Source: Gliomastix tumulicola (taxonomy: Eukaryota; Ascomycota; Sordariomycetes; Hypocreales; Bionectriaceae). From it: 64,000 nucleotides of DNA. The notes under the pieces were generated by a model. It was not told the origin of the DNA. It saw only the letters and a program-made list of their open reading frames with translations, and searched no databases. The position numbers and the translations under genes were made by a program. The stretch covers positions 4,464,001 through 4,528,000 of the forward strand of contig BCHX01000004.1 of NCBI GenBank assembly GCA_001599755.1, written 5' to 3'. Position 1 is the stretch's first letter. Each line of letters starts with the position of its first letter. Below are positions 59,801 through 64,000 of this stretch, piece after piece.

Positions 59801-62156
59801 CTGGGCTGGGCTCACCATTCTCCTCTCCAGATTCCTCCAGGCTGGCCAGCCCTGGCTTTACCTGGTTGCGAATCATGGCCATGATGTGGGCTGCCTGATC
59901 AACGAAATCCTGCGTACGGATAGATGGCTTTCTGTCCGTTTCAGTCGTATCGGGGCCACCTCCCATCGGGGAGTGTCCGGCCTGTACCCGCGGCATCCCA
60001 CGAGGGCTTCTTGACGGAGGCCTCAAGCTATGCTCATCAGGACCCAATGCCAGCTTGCCGCTGGGTAGGCGAGGTCTAAGAATTGACCTTGCCGAGAGAC
60101 TTGAAGGATGCGCCAGCTCAAATGTGCTCGCCTGCAACTCTTCCCGTGCTCCGGTGATGGCAGACTGCATCTGGCGATGTATAGAGTTGATGCCTGCCAG
60201 CTGCTCCCGGCCAAAGGCAATGTCTGACTTGTGCAGAGTACGTCGTCGTTTAGGGGTGGGATCTTTGGATGGCGAGGTACGCGGTCGCTTACTGTCGGAG
60301 CCAGTATCGCGTTTCGGTGAATGGAGATCCTCAATGGCAGATTGGGCGTAGAGGGCAGACATCCGTAGCTGGTCAGATTTCGACACCACGCGGCGGTGTT
60401 TGCTTGCTGACGAGGATAATGATTTATTCCGCCGTCTCCGAATATAAATCTCCGATTCCTCGTCCGGAGAGGAGTCGTTGATGGGGGCGTCGAAGACTGG
60501 TGCTGTTGGGAAAGGTCGTGGGGGAGAAACATTCTCCTTGTCCTCAGCACCGGCTTCAGTTCCCACTGACAGATCACCACTAAATTCATAGCCGTCCAGG
60601 TCGCCAGCTCCGAACTCGCTGATATCCGCAGACCCCGGCCCAGACGGCGACTGACCTGCCTGCTGGAGTCTCGGAGACTGCACAAACACAGAGACGTCAC
60701 TTTGGGGAGGGCCGAGGGACTGTTGCGATGGACTTCCCGACATGCCCTCTTCAAATTGGCTGATTCGTCGCAACAGTGTCTGGTTGGTGAACGTGTCGTA
60801 GGGCCCAAATAGCTTCAGAGGACTTCCGCCGGGAGGTTCGTTCTCCTTTGTATTCCTCGCTTGCCGCTTCTCGGGGCTAGGGAACGGCGCGCGTGGTAGA
60901 GTTGGGCTTCGCAGACTGTCCTGTCCGCCGAAGAGGTCTGTTCTGATGGTGGGGAATTGCTTTGGAGTACTAGCTTGCAGCGATTCCTCAGCAAGCATCT
61001 CGGAAGTGTCAACTGCGAAGGCAGGACTAAGCCCGCGGTACCGAAACGAGCCTTCTGCTGACCGGCCGCCTCGACGGGTGTTGAGGAAGCCACCTTGCCG
61101 CGCGAATTCGTCGGTCGACTCGAAGTTATGAGAAGCGTCCTCGTTATCAAAGGCCTGCTCGAGGTCCGCCTCAGAGTCAAGTAACGCCTGGTTGATGCGG
61201 AGGCGCTCCAGTTTCGCCTTAAGTTGGTCCGCAGGCATCTCGACAGGGCCGAACTCGATCCCCCCTTCCTTGCCACTGTGCTTTCCTATCATAATGGGAC
61301 TGAAGTCTTCGTTCCGCGTGTCGCTTTGGCCGCTAGCCTTTCGAGAGTTGGGATCGACCCCCGAAACGGCACTCAACCTGCTGTCGTCTTGAAAGGTCTC
61401 CTCTGCTGGGTTTCGAGAATCGAACCGCTGGCCTGGAGCGATGCTGGGCGACGAAAACATCCCCGACATGTCCTCCACGTTCAGCTTGTATTGGATATCC
61501 CGAGGTGCCTTCCTGGGGCTCGGGCTCGGCGTCACCTCCTTCAAATCCTCCTGGGTGTAGTCCTCGACTTCCTCAGCCAGATCAACACTACTGCGACGGT
61601 GCGGTACCGGTGGACTTGAACCCATCGTAGAGCCGTCATCCAGAAGTTCCTCCGCGATAATGTCGGCCACCATCGGTGCGGGTGGCTTGAACATATCCTG
61701 CAGGCCCTCCGCCGCCGAGCAGAACAAGTCGCGCTGCTCTCCGTACGCCATGTCGCCCTGGACAAGACGCCGCTTCCACTCCGGCGTGTGGCCTGTCCTG
61801 CCCGACGAATGGTGCCTGACGCTATTATGAATCACGGAACCGTTGGAGGACTCGGACACGACGCGATGGTCGCCCTCGCTGCGGACTGATTTTGGAGGTT
61901 TTACCGCGCCGCGGCGCATCGACACATTGATCTCGCTCGCGCTGCGCTCGCTCAGGATATTCACACTCGTGTCGCCCGCATGGGCAGATGATCGCGCCGC
62001 CACTGCTCTACGTGGTATCCGGCTCGGCTGGTCGTGTGAGGGCGGCTTTGATCTGGAATCGCTCTGTGGCAGTGTCGGCAGCTGTACGGCCGAGTCGTCG
62101 GACCGCGGCTGCGATACCCAGTCCTCGGACAGCGAGTCGAGCCACGCGTGTGCCAT
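56811..62156 (-). CDS. cdc11: Septation initiation network scaffold, Cdc11/Nud1/SnaD-like LRR protein
   Basis: An uninterrupted frame of 1781 residues from the ATG at 62156 (MAHAWLDSLSEDWVSQ). The first 1280 residues are disordered, acidic and rich in Ser-Pro/Thr-Pro sites typical of cell-cycle phosphoregulation. About residues 1300-1655 form at least twelve leucine-rich repeats (e.g. LQYIDISGNEVKSLSALKNL, LSELDLADNEIRSVEGLEQL, VRTLNLNFNAISDLSPL), followed by an LRR cap and an acidic tail. This arrangement matches fission yeast Cdc11 and Aspergillus SnaD, which sit at the spindle pole body and recruit the Spg1/Cdc7 cascade that triggers septation. It is larger than the fission yeast protein, mainly in the disordered part. 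It is divergent from the unknown gene on the right. Confidence 0.88.
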   Translation of the reverse strand: MAHAWLDSLSEDWVSQPRSDDSAVQLPTLPQSDSRSKPPSHDQPSRIPRRAVAARSSAHAGDTSVNILSERSASEINVSMRRGAVKPPKSVRSEGDHRVVSESSNGSVIHNSVRHHSSGRTGHTPEWKRRLVQGDMAYGEQRDLFCSAAEGLQDMFKPPAPMVADIIAEELLDDGSTMGSSPPVPHRRSSVDLAEEVEDYTQEDLKEVTPSPSPRKAPRDIQYKLNVEDMSGMFSSPSIAPGQRFDSRNPAEETFQDDSRLSAVSGVDPNSRKASGQSDTRNEDFSPIMIGKHSGKEGGIEFGPVEMPADQLKAKLERLRINQALLDSEADLEQAFDNEDASHNFESTDEFARQGGFLNTRRGGRSAEGSFRYRGLSPAFAVDTSEMLAEESLQASTPKQFPTIRTDLFGGQDSLRSPTLPRAPFPSPEKRQARNTKENEPPGGSPLKLFGPYDTFTNQTLLRRISQFEEGMSGSPSQQSLGPPQSDVSVFVQSPRLQQAGQSPSGPGSADISEFGAGDLDGYEFSGDLSVGTEAGAEDKENVSPPRPFPTAPVFDAPINDSSPDEESEIYIRRRRNKSLSSSASKHRRVVSKSDQLRMSALYAQSAIEDLHSPKRDTGSDSKRPRTSPSKDPTPKRRRTLHKSDIAFGREQLAGINSIHRQMQSAITGAREELQASTFELAHPSSLSARSILRPRLPSGKLALGPDEHSLRPPSRSPRGMPRVQAGHSPMGGGPDTTETDRKPSIRTQDFVDQAAHIMAMIRNQVKPGLASLEESGEENGEPSPALSDSVGSDSSREPFSRPPSREGRAALRRPLHRQDDPELMNRLKKYQERSDLGDMITSSLRSLGLAQDAVLATTEADSFLQHRNHPFNVEGGEVVSDIPNVRITTNPFHHQPTGSPPRDFPSHSSGQISNGSYNTGSSRNSDSRKTIMPESVSHLIPERVGSMCLDKAKNVWIKNKEPPPVEPQVPPSDSEDDPFASIPDLSVDLTKELQNLRLATARKEENSLRPEDAESPTSPTGAQSQPGRPKFFTFSPEEYLEAQAEEAASRGGSPMTNSSQLRSEQELDELPSIPKSPGENVPVSAGGRRRNITISFSSPVASIIQEVQPEDLDSLEDDPQPEMNDEHSGPESPVATNKAKPVLKKSRAASRQNSTKRHDFVPRPVSRIDEQDEDSTVELPHDDQRQLSLLGETSLISHKTPDGRRTSVSFILNGHSVNQALSIRGDDSAIIGQNVGKLSLSPLSEFTMNNSDQSFGFEVSYVMGRRHMETGEGAKKVMSMTIRDLVDKLSEVEPFEPYWEDIEVLDIQDKRLTSLHMLDEFCGKIVTLDASKNALAHLEGIPSTVRSLKVSENMLTELTSWNHLNNLQYIDISGNEVKSLSALKNLVHLRSVKADNNQLTSLDGLDCHDGLLSLRARNNLLEDVDFGLVRLDRLSELDLADNEIRSVEGLEQLPSLSKLKLSKNKLQQLGFDSTITALRQLDVSDNELESLDLSRVPSLHSLHADRNRISHITGFAKTRRLDSLSLREQRGEEALDLGFLSAACEIRKLFLSGNYLRTFEPQVDFLNLQLLELANCGLQSLPENLGQLMPNVRTLNLNFNAISDLSPLRFIPRLKKMLIAGNRLADSTTVTELLTDFPHLTQLDLRDNPVTLGFYAPLQVLVPTKEGGEVADPFVLPAADVERDELFATRLDEATRLRRRLHQVVFSASCKRLRVLDGLPLNRHAVFARDEVFQKLVSEELLPPFDEVAKSGDAPAVSAVPNMESAGDQREHVVVEEEDI

Positions 62157-63212
62157 GGTGGCCGATTCTCAGCAGATGTATGATGTTTGGTCGGTGTTAG
62201 GTCGTGTGCATTGCTCTTCAAGCTTCGAATATCGTTGTGCTAAGATATGAGGTCGTCGTTGGTGATCGATGTTTGTTGTTGGTGGGGTCGCGACAGAGCA
62301 TCGGTTTTCGTCCAGGGTCGTCAAATTGGTGCGGTCAAGAAGCAAATGGAAAAAATGATTGTAACAAAAAGAAGAACAGAAACAAGAGTCCTCCGCCTGG
62401 GCTCTGTTACAGATAGTCGCAGCCGACAAGTGCAATTGACATACGTTGAAGGCAAAGCTACAGTCGAATTTCAAGGTCAGACACGAGATCTGAAGGGAGC
62501 GCGATTCCCTGCAAGTCATCGATACTGTGATAAACAGTGCAGGGATCATCATTGGTTGAAACCGTTGCCCTGCCAACGGATAGAGTGGGCGAGCTTCGTG
62601 TGGGGCTTCTTACTGTGAGAATCAGATACAGGGCAGTTTGCTCAAATTAGGACACTCAAGACAACGATAGAAAACGCAGCTGATGCACATTGGGGCCTTA
62701 CTTCCGACCATGTATTAAGTGAGATAAGCCTATATCGCGACAAAAACCTATAAGAAGTTTTTCTTCGCTCATGGCTCACTCTTGAAATGAACGCCAGTGG
62801 CTTCAGATAGACCCACATTGAAAATGGATTGGCACAGTTGGCTTCCCGTCTTTGGGTAAGCCGCGTACATCTTCTCGCCAAAATAGCCCAGAAAGGGGTA
62901 GTAAGCGTGCGCTTCTTCACGCCCAGTCTCTGACCCATTAATCTGCAGGCACTTTACACGCCGTCGCGTCTTCTGGTCCAAAACCGCGTTACCAGCGCGA
63001 CATGAGCCGAAATACCTTCATTTACCAGCCCCCTCCCCCCGACCAACGGCGGTCAGCCATTCTCCAGACAGCCAAACCTTCGAATTTCAACAACGCATTT
63101 CAACGACGCATGGCTTTGGATGTTCATAGCCAGGCCTCTTGAATTTTCTTCCCATCTTTAAGGTTAAGCCCTCCCCTCAACAACCGTACGATCCCCTACA
63201 AAGTCGCCCGCC
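62157..63212. promoter_or_regulatory. Divergent intergenic region of the Cdc11-like gene and the right-edge gene
   Basis: 1056 bases between two start codons. There are inverted CCAAT boxes (e.g. ATTGG at 62552), and a relatively AT-rich section at 62690-62780. No supported gene. Confidence 0.55.
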
Positions 63213-64000
63213 ATGCCTCGGAACAGGGTCCAGAGCCCTGTCCAGTCCAACATGGCTGGATCACACCTGGGCAGAGATCTCTACAGCGCGGCCGTCGCGG
63301 ATCCGGACGACGTGTTCTACTCTGGATCGGACAATGAGGACTACGAGTCACCCGAGGAACGAGAGCAGCGTTTGATCGCAGCAGCCCAGCGCTTTCTCCT
63401 GAATGGGAAGCCATATATCATGTCCTCGCACCTCAACGGCCCCTTCGAAGCCAGCTCCGGCTGGACGAACCCGTGGTCACGCAAATCAAAGCGAGCACCG
63501 GCCGGCGGGAGAAAATCTAAGTCCGGTTGCACGACACCTCGCGAACCTGCCGTGAAACCGACCCAACAGCGCGCCACACACGCCAAGAAGACGAAAGAAA
63601 CACACCTTCCCACGCCCGAGAGCCTCAGCTCGGCACATAATGTGTGCTCCGAGCCGCTGTCGTCGAATGATAGAATCAAGAAGTGGCAGAGGACGGTGGT
63701 GCCTCCCGATGCAAACGACATGTCGTTGGGGGCATCCCCTTCGATATCACAAAGCCAGCCGGGCAAACGGAAATTAGACGAAGAGCCCAATGTCTGGGAG
63801 CGACGAAAACGCAACAGGCCCCTGACGCAGGCTATAGAGGAGATTCGCACTCCCGCAACAAGACACGACTGGCGCCAGTCGTCTCAGAGGACGAAGGGAT
63901 CTCTCCATTCAAAGGAGCGTGCTGAACGTCGCGAAGATAAGGACTCGAATGACGAGCTCATGGTCACCTCTCCGACTCCCTTCCGAAACCACAACAGTAG
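63213..64000 (+). CDS. Basic, disordered protein of unknown function, 3' end cut by window edge
   Basis: From the ATG at 63213 the frame is open to the end of the window, about 262 residues visible, no intron seen. It begins MPRNRVQSPVQSNM, then an acidic conserved-looking block (DPDDVFYSGSDNEDYESPEE) followed by REQRLIAAAQRFLLNGKPYIMSSHLNGPFE and SSGWTNPWSRKSKR, after which it becomes Lys/Arg-rich and low in complexity. Similar fungal proteins are often labelled 'protamine P1' because of the basic composition; that name is not evidence of a chromatin role. The start context and the compact AAxRFLxNG block support a real gene. Nuclear location is possible from the basic clusters (KRKLDEE, RRKRNR). 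Confidence 0.82.
   Translation, partial: MPRNRVQSPVQSNMAGSHLGRDLYSAAVADPDDVFYSGSDNEDYESPEEREQRLIAAAQRFLLNGKPYIMSSHLNGPFEASSGWTNPWSRKSKRAPAGGRKSKSGCTTPREPAVKPTQQRATHAKKTKETHLPTPESLSSAHNVCSEPLSSNDRIKKWQRTVVPPDANDMSLGASPSISQSQPGKRKLDEEPNVWERRKRNRPLTQAIEEIRTPATRHDWRQSSQRTKGSLHSKERAERREDKDSNDELMVTSPTPFRNHNS

Overview
The window is nuclear DNA from a filamentous ascomycete (Pezizomycotina; Sordariomycetes is my best guess, the genus cannot be fixed). The grounds are short GT..AG introns of about 65-110 bases, Zn2Cys6 transcription factors with fungal-specific domains, a septation-network scaffold of the Cdc11 type, an Ssp1-type kinase and a small Kex2-processed secreted cysteine-rich protein. Coding regions are GC-rich with C-ending codons, which is why long spurious antisense reading frames are common. 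A single N at 23341 marks this as a draft assembly.

Layout. I support thirteen protein genes. From the left: a large serine-rich, repeat-bearing protein running off the left edge (1-2371, minus); a CaMKK/SNF1-activating-kinase homologue (4132-8004, minus, two exons); a 12.2 kb stretch with no supported gene; a mitochondrial lipoate-protein ligase (20211-21497, minus) divergent from a chorismate synthase (22272-23547, plus) whose frame is broken at about ten places plus a stop codon; a Zn2Cys6 regulator (24037-27178, minus); a 6.6 kb gap; a second Zn2Cys6 regulator whose zinc cluster is assembled from four exons, two of them only 13 and 10 bases (33827-36516, minus); a 4.5 kb gap; a single-pass membrane protein with a three-repeat cysteine-rich ectodomain (41056-42896, plus); a 4 kb gap; a small secreted protein (46857-47365, plus); ALG2 (48492-50165, minus) divergent from a peroxisomal crotonase-fold enzyme (50788-51707, plus); a TBC Rab-GAP (52118-55393, minus); the Cdc11/SnaD-like scaffold (56811-62156, minus); and a basic protein of unknown function running off the right edge (63213-64000, plus).

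The genes do not form a pathway cluster. They are mostly housekeeping or signalling genes: cofactor attachment, aromatic amino-acid synthesis, N-glycan assembly, peroxisomal lipid metabolism, vesicle traffic and septation, interspersed with regulators and surface or secreted proteins. The architecture is uneven: 48-64 kb is densely packed, whereas 8-20, 27-34, 36-41 and 43-47 kb are gene-poor and lie beside regulatory or surface-protein genes. I saw no convincing transposon, tRNA, 5S rRNA or CRISPR. These gaps do not look AT-rich, so they do not resemble RIP-mutated transposon remains.
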